Below are positions 31,891 through 40,055 of a DNA stretch of 48,172 nucleotides, piece by piece. The stretch comes from Salinicola salarius (GTDB taxonomy: Bacteria; Pseudomonadota; Gammaproteobacteria; Pseudomonadales; Halomonadaceae): positions 6,660 through 54,831 of the forward strand of contig NZ_PZJT01000023.1 in NCBI RefSeq assembly GCF_003206135.1, read 5' to 3'. Within the stretch, counting starts at the first letter, position 1; every line of letters starts with the position of its first letter. The notes beneath the pieces were generated by a model. It saw only the letters and a program-made list of their open reading frames with translations, was not told where the DNA came from and searched no databases. Both the position numbers and the translations under genes were made by a program.

Positions 31891-32031
31891 ATGCAAAGGC
31901 AAGCGACGATCAGTCGTGTCGTCGTTTCGCATGGGGACGCCATTGAGCAGATCAACGAGGCCAAAACGATTCCGAAGAAAGACTTAAAGCCAATCCTGCC
32001 GGATTATCTGACAGAACATTTGCCGAGGTAA
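31891..32031 (+). CDS. Possible small ORF coupled to the second Crp-type gene
   Basis: 46 codons from ATG, product beginning MQRQATISRVVVSHGD and ending DYLTEHLPR. The end has a protein-like pattern (IPKKDLKPILPDYL) but I cannot assign a family. It stops 6 bp before the Crp-type ATG, and that gene's ribosome site (GAGGT) lies inside its last codons, so it could be a coupled leader gene or the remnant of a longer gene. No clear ribosome site of its own. Confidence 0.35.
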   Translation: MQRQATISRVVVSHGDAIEQINEAKTIPKKDLKPILPDYLTEHLPR

Positions 32032-32037
32032 ATCACT

Positions 32038-32868
32038 ATGTCTTCGCTAGCCGAAGTTCCTGGCCGAACATCCAAGCTTTCCCGACGAGTCTCGGCGAAC
32101 TCTCATTTGTGGCACGACTATTCACTCTATTTCGAAATTTTCTCTCATCATGCACCGCTGTCGATCAGCAATCGTGAAACATTGGCCGAGCTACAGCAGG
32201 CACCTCGCCGCTTCAAAAAGGGAAGCGTCGTCAAGAACCACAGCCTGAACGCCAAATATCTGCTGGCGATTCAAGATGGTTGGGCGTGTTCCTGCCGCGT
32301 CACAGAAGAGGGCAAACGCCAGATCATCGATCTCTATCTGCCAGGCGACATCGTCGGCCTGCGTGATTATCACACCGGCGGTCGTTTCGACGAGGTCACC
32401 ATGCTGACCGACGGTCTGGTCATTCCGATGCACAAGTCCCAGCTCGATCAGGCGATGCAGAAGGATCACAGCCTAGTGAATGCGATGCTTGCCGCTACCA
32501 TGCATCAGTGCAACATCATGGCAGATCGACTCAATAATCTGATCAGTCATGATGCAACGACACGACTCGCCTATTTCATTCTCGAGCTGCATGCACGTCT
32601 CAATTTTTCTCGCTCTGAAATGAGGGACCTGACCATTCCTCTGTCCCAGCAGGTCATCGGTGATCTGCTGGGTATGACCAACGTACATGTGTGCCGCTGT
32701 CTGAGCCAGCTCGAAGCCAAAGGCCTATTAACCCGGGACAAAGACTCACGCAACATTCGCCTTCTCGATTATCCGGCGCTACTGGCATTAGCCGGTTTCA
32801 ATACGGCCTATCTGCATAGCTGCAGTCGCGCCAGGCAACGTGCCGCCACGGCATCCAAATCGCACTGA
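32038..32868 (+). CDS. Crp/Fnr-family transcriptional regulator (second copy)
   Basis: 276 residues, with about 30 extra N-terminal residues before the sensor barrel (DLYLPGDIVGLRDYH near residue 100-114) and a C-terminal winged helix (IPLSQQVIGDLLGMTNVHVC then RCLSQLEAKGLL). As in the first copy, neither Fnr-type iron-sulfur ligands nor the Crp cAMP-contact set is visible; cysteines occur at GWACSC in the barrel. The signal is unknown. GAGGT stands 8 nt before the ATG. It lies between the KGG gene and the CYP152 gene, both co-oriented, and could control them. Confidence 0.9.
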   Translation: MSSLAEVPGRTSKLSRRVSANSHLWHDYSLYFEIFSHHAPLSISNRETLAELQQAPRRFKKGSVVKNHSLNAKYLLAIQDGWACSCRVTEEGKRQIIDLYLPGDIVGLRDYHTGGRFDEVTMLTDGLVIPMHKSQLDQAMQKDHSLVNAMLAATMHQCNIMADRLNNLISHDATTRLAYFILELHARLNFSRSEMRDLTIPLSQQVIGDLLGMTNVHVCRCLSQLEAKGLLTRDKDSRNIRLLDYPALLALAGFNTAYLHSCSRARQRAATASKSH

Positions 32869-32919
32869 CGCGATAGCCGTTTTCGCTGATTGCCGCCTTG
32901 ACGGCGTTGGATAACGAGC

Positions 32920-32950
32920 ATCCACGGTTCAGCAAGAGCGAACCGTGGAT
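32920..32950 (+). terminator. Perfect 11-bp hairpin between the Crp-type and CYP152 genes
   Basis: ATCCACGGTTC (32920-32930) and GAACCGTGGAT (32940-32950) enclose nine bases, 51 bp past the regulator stop and 51 bp before the P450 start. No good T-run follows (TGCCGTTCTTG), so it may be a weak terminator or a regulator-binding dyad. Confidence 0.5.
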
Positions 32951-33001
32951 TGCCGTTCTTGCAACGCTCCTTAGCCAAGATATCTCGATCGGGATGCATG
33001 A

Positions 33002-34270
33002 ATGAGCCGTTACCAGGAAGCTCCCCGGGCAAACGGGGACTGTACGCTCGCGTTGATACAGGAAGGGTACGGCTATATCGGATCGCAGTGTGACCGACTG
33101 GGCAGCGATGTATTCCGTTCCCGACTGATGTTGCAGAAAACCCTGTTCCTGCGGGGCGAGGAAGCCGCCCGGCTGTTCTACGACCAGAATCGATTGACCC
33201 GAGAGCAGGCGGCCCCCAAACGGATGCAGAAGACGCTGTTTGGCGTTGGCGGCGTTCAGGGGCTCGAAGGCGAATCCCATCGGCGGCGCAAGGCCATGTT
33301 CCTCGCCTTCATGTCCCAGGCGAGAATCGACGACCTGCTCCATCTCGTCGAACAGACCTGGCAGGCGAAAATGCCGCATTGGCAATCCGGTGCGTCTCTC
33401 GTATTGCTCGACGAGTTCCACCGGATTCTCTGTCGCGCCGCCTGCGACTGGTGCGGTATCGCGTTGAAAGAGAAGCATGTGGCGGGATTGACGCAAAGCC
33501 TCGTGCTGATGATAGAGGGAGGAGGCAGCGTCGGCCCCAGGCACTGGAAAGCCCGTCGCGCCCGCCACCAGACCGAAAACACCTTGATGTCGATGATCGA
33601 CGACTATCGGCGCCGCCCCGAATCGGCGGATTCCGCCCTTCCCCTGCCTGCCTTTGCCGATTTCCGGGACGAGACCGGCGCACGTCTTCCCAGCCGGATC
33701 GTGGCCGTCGAGCTTCTCAACCTGATTCGCCCGATCGTGGCCGTCGCGCGCTACATGGTCTTCACCGTGCTGGCGATGCACGAGCATCCCGACAGTCTCG
33801 GGAAACTGAAGCAGACTTCAGGAAGCAGCCTCTATCGCCGTGGTTTCATCGAGGAGGTTCGGCGCTACTATCCCTTCTTCCCCTTCCTCATCGCGCGGGT
33901 CAGGCAGGATTTCGTCTGGCGTGACTACCGTTTCCATCGCGGCTGGCAAGTCGTGCTGGATCTCTATGGCACCAATCACGATCCCAGCCGCTGGGACGAC
34001 CCCGATCGCTTCCTGCCGGAGCGCTTCGAGCAGGAAGACGAAGATTGCCATCGTTTTGCCACGATCCCGCAAGGCGGCGGCGAGCATGCGACCGGCCATC
34101 GTTGCCCCGGAGAGTGGATCACGCTGGCGCTGATCGATCTGACCATCGACAAGTTCGCGCACCAACTCAGCTATCGCATCCCGGACCAGGACCTGTCGAT
34201 AGCCCTGACTCGCATGCCCGCCAGGCCAAGCAGTGGCCTCGTCATTGATCAGGTCGGTCGCCTTGACTGA
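33002..34270 (+). CDS. CYP152-family cytochrome P450 fatty-acid peroxygenase
   Basis: 422 residues. The heme-binding stretch IPQGGGEHATGHRCPGEW puts the thiolate ligand at C368, and NLIRPIVAVARY has the Arg-Pro pair (R243-P244) that replaces the usual acid-alcohol pair and binds the fatty-acid carboxylate in CYP152 enzymes. These use H2O2 directly, without a reductase, to hydroxylate or decarboxylate fatty acids. The residue matching Q85 of P450-BSbeta and H85 of OleT is Gln here (Q86, in GGVQGLEG), which favours hydroxylation. No redox partner gene is near, as expected. Nearby peroxide-related genes fit an H2O2-linked role. Confidence 0.92.
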   Translation: MSRYQEAPRANGDCTLALIQEGYGYIGSQCDRLGSDVFRSRLMLQKTLFLRGEEAARLFYDQNRLTREQAAPKRMQKTLFGVGGVQGLEGESHRRRKAMFLAFMSQARIDDLLHLVEQTWQAKMPHWQSGASLVLLDEFHRILCRAACDWCGIALKEKHVAGLTQSLVLMIEGGGSVGPRHWKARRARHQTENTLMSMIDDYRRRPESADSALPLPAFADFRDETGARLPSRIVAVELLNLIRPIVAVARYMVFTVLAMHEHPDSLGKLKQTSGSSLYRRGFIEEVRRYYPFFPFLIARVRQDFVWRDYRFHRGWQVVLDLYGTNHDPSRWDDPDRFLPERFEQEDEDCHRFATIPQGGGEHATGHRCPGEWITLALIDLTIDKFAHQLSYRIPDQDLSIALTRMPARPSSGLVIDQVGRLD

Positions 34271-34427
34271 CGATACTCACCAACCGCTGGCGCCCTTGCG
34301 CATACACGTCGCGTCGAGCCCCCTTCAGCGCCCATTAAAAAAACTAATCCATGTTATGGGTAACGTCATAATTTGAAACTATCATTTACAGGTTGCCAAT
34401 TAAATCAACCTCTTTTGATAGATTTCC

Positions 34428-34871
34428 ATGAAATATGCCATCCAAGTATCAAAAGACAATGCTGGTTATATCGCGCTATGCCGAGAATTTCCCAAGTTCG
34501 TTGCCACCTCTAAAAATCTCGAAGATCTGTCTCAGCTCACCGTTAAAAACCTGAGCGCAATCATCAGGGATTGTCTCGCCAATGCAGAATACGTTCCGCA
34601 CAGCATGGAGGCGGATGAGGCAAGGCATGTCTGGTACCCACCCATCGGCATTCGTTTCAAGGTAGCTATCTCGAACGGCCTCATCGATAAAGGCTGGTCA
34701 CGGGATGACTTCGCCGGTGCCATGGGGTTGACGCTTTCGAGCATGAACAATTTCTTCGATATCGCGGTCAGTACGCGCCTGTCTACCTTCGATAAAGCCT
34801 TTCATGTTCTCGGTCTGTATCCGCACCTCGATGTCATCGAATCGCCAGGCGACCTGTTCCTGGATCCGTGA
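34428..34871 (+). CDS. HicB-like protein without a HicA partner
   Basis: 147 residues. The N-terminal half (MKYAIQVSKDNAGYIALCRE then FPKFVATSKNLEDL) follows the HicB pattern of a partial RNase-H fold; the C-terminal half (WSRDDFAGAMGLTLSSMNNF) looks like a helix-turn-helix for DNA binding. HicB antitoxins normally neutralise a 60-residue HicA RNase encoded next to them. I see no HicA-like frame in the 157 bp upstream or 337 bp downstream. The region is AT-rich. It may be a solitary regulator or a remnant of a toxin-antitoxin pair. Confidence 0.7.
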   Translation: MKYAIQVSKDNAGYIALCREFPKFVATSKNLEDLSQLTVKNLSAIIRDCLANAEYVPHSMEADEARHVWYPPIGIRFKVAISNGLIDKGWSRDDFAGAMGLTLSSMNNFFDIAVSTRLSTFDKAFHVLGLYPHLDVIESPGDLFLDP

Positions 34872-35208
34872 GCTTTTTACGCTGGCAACCAGACCCAACG
34901 CTGCCTTAATCCAGATCAACCTTCGCCCGCTCGCATCCTCGCCTATCAGTGAATCCTGACTAGGCTGAGCGTAGTCAAGGAAGCACTGAGTCAAAGCCTG
35001 CGGACAAGTGATCGAGGATACGACCGGGCGCGACACCGGGGCGGGGGCTCGCTCTGCCCCTCCCTGCCTGCCCGCGACAGGCGCCGGTTGCTGCGCTCCG
35101 TACATCTGGCATTCATCCGTATCCCTTGTGATTGCGCCGCCCGCTCATTGATTCAGCGCCTCCTCTTCCTACAAAAGTGCTAAACGACCGTGACTGGGTG
35201 GACGAGCA
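34872..35208. other. 337-bp spacer upstream of the formate dehydrogenase operon
   Basis: No gene or clear terminator recognised. It must hold the operon promoter; I see no convincing FNR box (TTGAT-N4-ATCAA). Confidence 0.5.
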
Positions 35209-38175
35209 ATGGCGCAGTGCATGTTATATGTCAACGACAAGATGCTGACGGGAGAATCGGGCGTCTCTCTCGTCGATTTCCTTGAGCAACATGACGTCGA
35301 TATTCCTCACGTTTGTTATCTCAAGACGCTAGGCCCTTTGCAGACCTGCGACACTTGCTGGGTAGAGGTCAACGGGGAACTCCAGCGAAGCTGCGCCGTG
35401 AAAAGCGAAGCAGAAATGGAGATCGCGACCGATTCCCCGAAGGCAAGAGCGGCGCGCGAAGAGGGGATGGATCGCCTGCTGTCGAAGCATGAGCTCTACT
35501 GCACGGTATGCGAGAACAACAACGGCGACTGCACCTTGCACAATACGGTCGCCGACATGGGAATCGACATCCAGCGCTACGACTACCAGCGCAAGCCCTA
35601 TCAAAAGGACACTTCCAGCCCGTTCTACACCTACGATCCCGACCAGTGCATTCTTTGCGGTCGCTGTGTCGAAGCGTGTCAGAACATCGAAGTCAACGAG
35701 ACGCTATCGATCGATTACAGCATGGAGAATCCGCGCGTGCTGTGGGACGGCGGCGAACCGATCGATGAATCGAGCTGCGTTCACTGCGGCCACTGCGTCA
35801 CGGTCTGCCCGTGCAACGCCCTGCTGGAAAACACCATGCACGAGAACACCGGCCCGTTCACGTTCATGCCCAAGCCGCTCAAGCGCTCGATGATCGACCT
35901 GACCAAGCAGGTCGAGAAGACCACCGGTGCCCAGCTGATCACCGGCATTTCGGTCATGGACATGGAATGGCGCCAGCCGGAGATCAAGCGCACCAAGACC
36001 GTCTGCACCTATTGCGGCGTGGGCTGCTCTTTCGAAATGTGGACCCGGGATCGTCACATTCTCAAGATCCAGCCGGTGGAGGATGCCCCGGTCAACGGCA
36101 TCTCGACCTGCATCAAGGGCAAATTCGCCTGGGATTTCGTCAACTCGGACAGGCGCCTGAAGACGCCGCTGATTCGTGAAAACGGCGCCTTTCGCGAAGC
36201 GAGCTGGGAAGAGGCGTTGAACCTGGTGGCACGCCGCCTGCTCGAGGTACGCGATACCTACGGCCCGGACAGTATCGGCATCATCGGCTCCAGCAAGGCC
36301 AGCAACGAAGAGGCGTACCTGGCGCAAAAGCTGGCCCGCCAGATTATCGGCACCAACAACATCGACAATTCGTCGCGCTACTGCCAGAGCCCTGCCTCCA
36401 CCGGTCTCAAGCGCACCACGGGCTACGGCGCGGATGCCGGCCGGGTCGAGGATCTGCAACTGGCCGATGTGGTGATCATGGTGGGCAGCAATACCGCCGA
36501 GAGCCATCCGGTGATCGCCTCGCGCCTGAAGTCGGCGCACAAGCAGGGCAAGCAAAAGCATATCGTCGTCGACACCCGTAAACACGAGATGGCGGAACGC
36601 GCCGACCGCTTTTTGCAGCCCCATGCCGGCACCGATCTCGCCTGGGTACTAGCGATCACGCGTTACCAGTTCGATCATGGCTACGCCGATCTCGACTTCC
36701 TCGAACGCCGCGTCTCGGGCCTCGACGAATTTCGTCGCTCGCTCGAACCCTACTCGCTCGAATTCGCCGCCGAGGTCACCGGGCTTTCGCTGGAAACACT
36801 GACCGAACTGGCGGAAACCGTCGGCCGTGCCGAGCGGCTCTGCATCGTCTGGGCGATGGGCATTACCCAGCACGTTCACGGCACGGACACCAGCTCGGCC
36901 TTCGCCAATCTGCTGCTGACCACCGGCAACTATGGCCGTCCGGGTACCGGCGGCTATCCCATGCGCGGTCACAACAACGTGCAGGGCGCGAGCGACTTCG
37001 GCTGCCTGCGCAATACCTACCCCGGCTACGACTCGGTCACCGAAGATTCGGTACGCGAGCGTTGGGCCAAGGGCTGGGGCGTCGACAAGGAGACGCTCCC
37101 CGGCGAGGTGGGCGAAGGCAACTTCCTGATGGTGCAGGCGGCCGACAAGGGCGAGCTCAAGGCGATGTACGTGATGGGCGAGGAGACGGCCTTTTCCGAC
37201 GCCGACACCAACAACGTCCACGAGGCTTTCAGCAAGCTCGATTTTCTCGTCGTCCAGGACATGTTCGTCAGCCGCACGGCGCAGTTCGCCGATGTGGTGC
37301 TGCCAGCCTGCCCCAGCGTCGAAAAGGAAGGCACCTTCGTCAATACCGAGCGCCGGATCCAGCGCTTCTACGAAGTCATGCCGCCGCTGGGTGACAGCCG
37401 CCCCGACTGGCGGATATTGACCGAGCTGGCCAACAAGATGGGCTACGCCTGGGACTACAGCCACCCTTCCGAGATCATGGCCGAGTGCGCGTCCATCTCG
37501 CCGCTCTTTGCCGGCGTCACCTATGAACGCCTGGCCGGCTGGAACTCCCTGCTGTGGCCGGTCGACGCCGACGGCACCGACTCCCCTTACCTCTTCCGCG
37601 ACAGTTTTCCGCAGGAAGGCGGCAAGGCCAAGCTCTACCCGCTCGAGTGGCGTCCCCCGGCGGAATCCAACGATGACGACTACCCGTTCATGCTCGACAA
37701 CGGCCGCCTGCTGGAGCACTTCCAGAGCATGAACCAGAGCGGCCAGACGGAAGGCACCGTCAAACAGGTTCCCGAGTGGTTCGTCGAAGTCGGTGTGGAC
37801 ACGGCACGCGAGATGGATCTCGAAGACGGGAACTGGGTCCGCGTCTCGTCCCGTCGCGGCAGTCTGGAAGTGAAGGTCTGCGTCACCGACCGGGTCAGTG
37901 GCCATACATTGTTCATGCCGATTCATCAGGGCAAACCGGGCCTGAATCTGCTGACGGGCGAACACCACGACCCTGACGTCGATACGCCGGCCTACAAGGA
38001 AACCGCGGTCAGGCTGGAGCCGCTGCCCCGAGAGAAAGGCGAGCCTCCTCTCCCCCATAACAACTTTCGCTACGGCCATCGCACGCCGATCGAAGGCGTC
38101 CCGGTCGAGGTCAAATGGATGCAGGAGGACTATCGTCAGCCACCGCAACACCAATCGCATCCGGAGAAGAGCTGA
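35209..38175 (+). CDS. fdhF: Formate dehydrogenase catalytic subunit with NuoG-like N-terminus
   Basis: 988 residues. Domains in order: a 2Fe-2S ferredoxin-like domain (CYLKTLGPLQTCDTC near residues 36-50), the His-Cys3 cluster (HELYCTVCENNNGDC near 94-110), two 4Fe-4S motifs (CILCGRCVEAC and CVHCGHCVTVC), then the molybdopterin domain opening CTYCGVGC and the C-terminal Mo-cofactor domain. The active-site residue is cysteine, C392, in SSRYCQSPAS, not selenocysteine. It oxidises formate to CO2 in the cytoplasm. This domain plan is shared with Bacillus YrhE/YjgC, which also precede a DUF1641 gene. It is the first gene of a four-gene unit ending in a cytochrome bd oxidase; its stop overlaps the next start (TGATG). 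Confidence 0.94.
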   Translation: MAQCMLYVNDKMLTGESGVSLVDFLEQHDVDIPHVCYLKTLGPLQTCDTCWVEVNGELQRSCAVKSEAEMEIATDSPKARAAREEGMDRLLSKHELYCTVCENNNGDCTLHNTVADMGIDIQRYDYQRKPYQKDTSSPFYTYDPDQCILCGRCVEACQNIEVNETLSIDYSMENPRVLWDGGEPIDESSCVHCGHCVTVCPCNALLENTMHENTGPFTFMPKPLKRSMIDLTKQVEKTTGAQLITGISVMDMEWRQPEIKRTKTVCTYCGVGCSFEMWTRDRHILKIQPVEDAPVNGISTCIKGKFAWDFVNSDRRLKTPLIRENGAFREASWEEALNLVARRLLEVRDTYGPDSIGIIGSSKASNEEAYLAQKLARQIIGTNNIDNSSRYCQSPASTGLKRTTGYGADAGRVEDLQLADVVIMVGSNTAESHPVIASRLKSAHKQGKQKHIVVDTRKHEMAERADRFLQPHAGTDLAWVLAITRYQFDHGYADLDFLERRVSGLDEFRRSLEPYSLEFAAEVTGLSLETLTELAETVGRAERLCIVWAMGITQHVHGTDTSSAFANLLLTTGNYGRPGTGGYPMRGHNNVQGASDFGCLRNTYPGYDSVTEDSVRERWAKGWGVDKETLPGEVGEGNFLMVQAADKGELKAMYVMGEETAFSDADTNNVHEAFSKLDFLVVQDMFVSRTAQFADVVLPACPSVEKEGTFVNTERRIQRFYEVMPPLGDSRPDWRILTELANKMGYAWDYSHPSEIMAECASISPLFAGVTYERLAGWNSLLWPVDADGTDSPYLFRDSFPQEGGKAKLYPLEWRPPAESNDDDYPFMLDNGRLLEHFQSMNQSGQTEGTVKQVPEWFVEVGVDTAREMDLEDGNWVRVSSRRGSLEVKVCVTDRVSGHTLFMPIHQGKPGLNLLTGEHHDPDVDTPAYKETAVRLEPLPREKGEPPLPHNNFRYGHRTPIEGVPVEVKWMQEDYRQPPQHQSHPEKS

Positions 38176-38666
38176 TGGCAGAACGTATCGACTACACGCC
38201 CCCGCCCAACGGTGATCTCGATCCCAGCGCCCAGCAGGAGTGGGAACGCCTGCTCGAAGGCCTCCACGAGCATGGCTTCCTGCGCTTTGCCAACGATCTG
38301 GTCCGCAGCAATACCCAGCTGGCGCAGATTCTCACCAACGCGCTCAGCCGCGAGGGATCGCTGAATGCCATTCAGAATCTCTCTTCACTGCTGATCGCGC
38401 TTTCCAGCATCCCGCCCGGGCAGTTCCACAAGACGGTCTACGCCGCGCGGGATGCGTTCGTCGCCATGGAGACCGAGATTCGCTCGGAGCGCGAACACGA
38501 CAAGGCGCCCGGTTTCAGTGGCGCCTTCCGCCTGCTCAAGGACGAGGAACTGTGGCAGGCGCTGACCCCATTGATCGGCGGGTTGAAGACGTTCACTGCG
38601 GGCCTTGACCGTGATGTCGAACGGCCGGTTTCCGATCGCACGGGCAAACCCAGTGACTTTCAATAG
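38175..38666 (+). CDS. DUF1641 protein, formate dehydrogenase partner
   Basis: 163 residues from the ATG that overlaps the fdhF stop by one base. Helical and soluble, with QNLSSLLIALSSIPPGQFHK and ending in GFSGAFRLLKDEELWQALTP then LIGGLKTFTAGL, the usual DUF1641 tail. DUF1641 genes follow this kind of formate dehydrogenase in many bacteria. In Gram-positives they are proposed to link formate oxidation to the quinone pool, but the mechanism is not settled. Placed between fdhF and cydA, 36 bp before the latter. Confidence 0.88.
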   Translation: MAERIDYTPPPNGDLDPSAQQEWERLLEGLHEHGFLRFANDLVRSNTQLAQILTNALSREGSLNAIQNLSSLLIALSSIPPGQFHKTVYAARDAFVAMETEIRSEREHDKAPGFSGAFRLLKDEELWQALTPLIGGLKTFTAGLDRDVERPVSDRTGKPSDFQ

Positions 38667-38702
38667 GCGACCAATGCGCCGTTCCTGAAAGGGTAACCAG
38701 CC

Positions 38703-40055
38703 ATGTTCCCGTTGGACACGCTCGATCTCGCTCGCCTGCAGTTCGCCAGTACCCTGCTGTTTCACATCATCTTTCTGGCACTGAGCATCGGCTTGTCCAC
38801 CTATCTCGCCTTTCTGCGCTGCATGGCGGCGTGGAAAGGCGATGCCATCTACATGGCGCTGTACCGCTATTGGCTGCCCCACTTCACCGCCAACTACGGC
38901 GCCGGTGTGGTATCCGGTGTGGTCATGGCCTTCGAACTGGGCCTCAACTGGCAAGGGTTCACCCGCGCCGCCGGCGGTATCAACGGGGTGCTGCTGAGCT
39001 ACGAAGTGGTGACGGCATTCTTCCTGGAAGCGACGTTCTTCGGCCTGATGATCTTCGGCGAAGGCAAGATCGGCACGCGCATGCACTGCTTCTCGGCGAT
39101 CATGGTGGCGGTTGGCGCCTATCTCTCCTCGTTCTGGATTCTGGCTTCCAACAGCTGGATGCAGACACCGGCCGGTTTCCTGCACGAGGCCGGCACCTAC
39201 GTGCCCGTCGACTGGCTGGCCGTCGTCTTCAACCCCTCGTCTCTCTACCGGCTCGTCCACATGTCGCTGGCCGCGATGATCGCCACGGCATTCGTCGTCG
39301 CCAGCATCGCAGCCTGGCACCTGCTCAAGGACCGCACCGACCCCGTCTCTCGCAAGATGCTGTCGATGGCGTTATGGATGCTGACCTTCGTGGTGCCGCT
39401 GCAGATCGCGGCGGGCGATCTCCACGGGCTGAACACGCTCGAGAACCAGCCGGTCAAGGTGGCAGCCATGGAAGCCTACTGGGAACACAAGCCCGAGCAA
39501 GGGGGCATGCCGATGGTGGTTGCCGCCTGGCCGGACAGCGCCAGCGAAAGCAACCGCTTCGCGCTGGAGATCCCCCGACTCAGCAGCCTCTATCTCACCC
39601 ATAGCCTGACCGAAAAGATCCAGCCGCTGACGGCCTGGCCCGAGACGGAACGCCCCAACGTCCCGCTGGTCTTCTGGTCCTTCCGGCTCATGGTCTATAC
39701 CGGCTTCGCCATGCTCGGCATCGTCGCGGTGTCGCTCTATCTCCGCCATCGGCGGTCGCTTTTCGATACCCGCTGGTTCCTGCGGGCGATGACCTTGACC
39801 CTGCCGATGGGTCTCATCGCCATCGAGGCCGGCTGGATCACCACCGAAGCCGGCCGCCAGCCCTGGATCATCTACGGCGAAATGACGACACGGGAAGCCG
39901 TGACCCCCTATGGCACCTGGCAGCTCATCGCCAGTCTGGCCGTGCTGTGGACGATCTACACGCTGGTCTCCGTGGCGGGGACCTACCTGTTCTTCAAGCT
40001 CACCCGGCGTTCACCGCGCGCCATGCTGGCTAAAGACGATAACGGGGTCTCCTGA
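38703..40055 (+). CDS. cydA: Cytochrome bd quinol oxidase subunit I, short Q-loop (CIO-like)
   Basis: 450 residues with nine membrane segments. The heme ligands are visible: H21 (LLFHIIF), H186 (RLVHMSL) and M330 (SFRLMVYTGF). The quinol-binding Lys and Glu are at K252 and E257 (PVKVAAMEAYWE). The Q-loop is short, about 60 residues fewer than E. coli CydA, as in cyanide-insensitive oxidases of Pseudomonas. GWITTEAGRQPW is the conserved periplasmic motif. It reduces O2 to water with quinol electrons and little proton pumping. Stop overlaps cydB start by one base. Confidence 0.95.
   Translation: MFPLDTLDLARLQFASTLLFHIIFLALSIGLSTYLAFLRCMAAWKGDAIYMALYRYWLPHFTANYGAGVVSGVVMAFELGLNWQGFTRAAGGINGVLLSYEVVTAFFLEATFFGLMIFGEGKIGTRMHCFSAIMVAVGAYLSSFWILASNSWMQTPAGFLHEAGTYVPVDWLAVVFNPSSLYRLVHMSLAAMIATAFVVASIAAWHLLKDRTDPVSRKMLSMALWMLTFVVPLQIAAGDLHGLNTLENQPVKVAAMEAYWEHKPEQGGMPMVVAAWPDSASESNRFALEIPRLSSLYLTHSLTEKIQPLTAWPETERPNVPLVFWSFRLMVYTGFAMLGIVAVSLYLRHRRSLFDTRWFLRAMTLTLPMGLIAIEAGWITTEAGRQPWIIYGEMTTREAVTPYGTWQLIASLAVLWTIYTLVSVAGTYLFFKLTRRSPRAMLAKDDNGVS

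Noticed and set aside
31799..31987. 62-codon plus-strand frame
   Set aside because: Runs out of frame through the better small ORF at 31891-32031 and has no protein-like features.
36382..36384. Selenocysteine at the formate dehydrogenase active site
   Set aside because: The codon is TGC, an ordinary cysteine.
36649..38160. 503-codon open frame on the minus strand
   Set aside because: Antisense of the formate dehydrogenase gene; the plus strand has the cofactor motifs.
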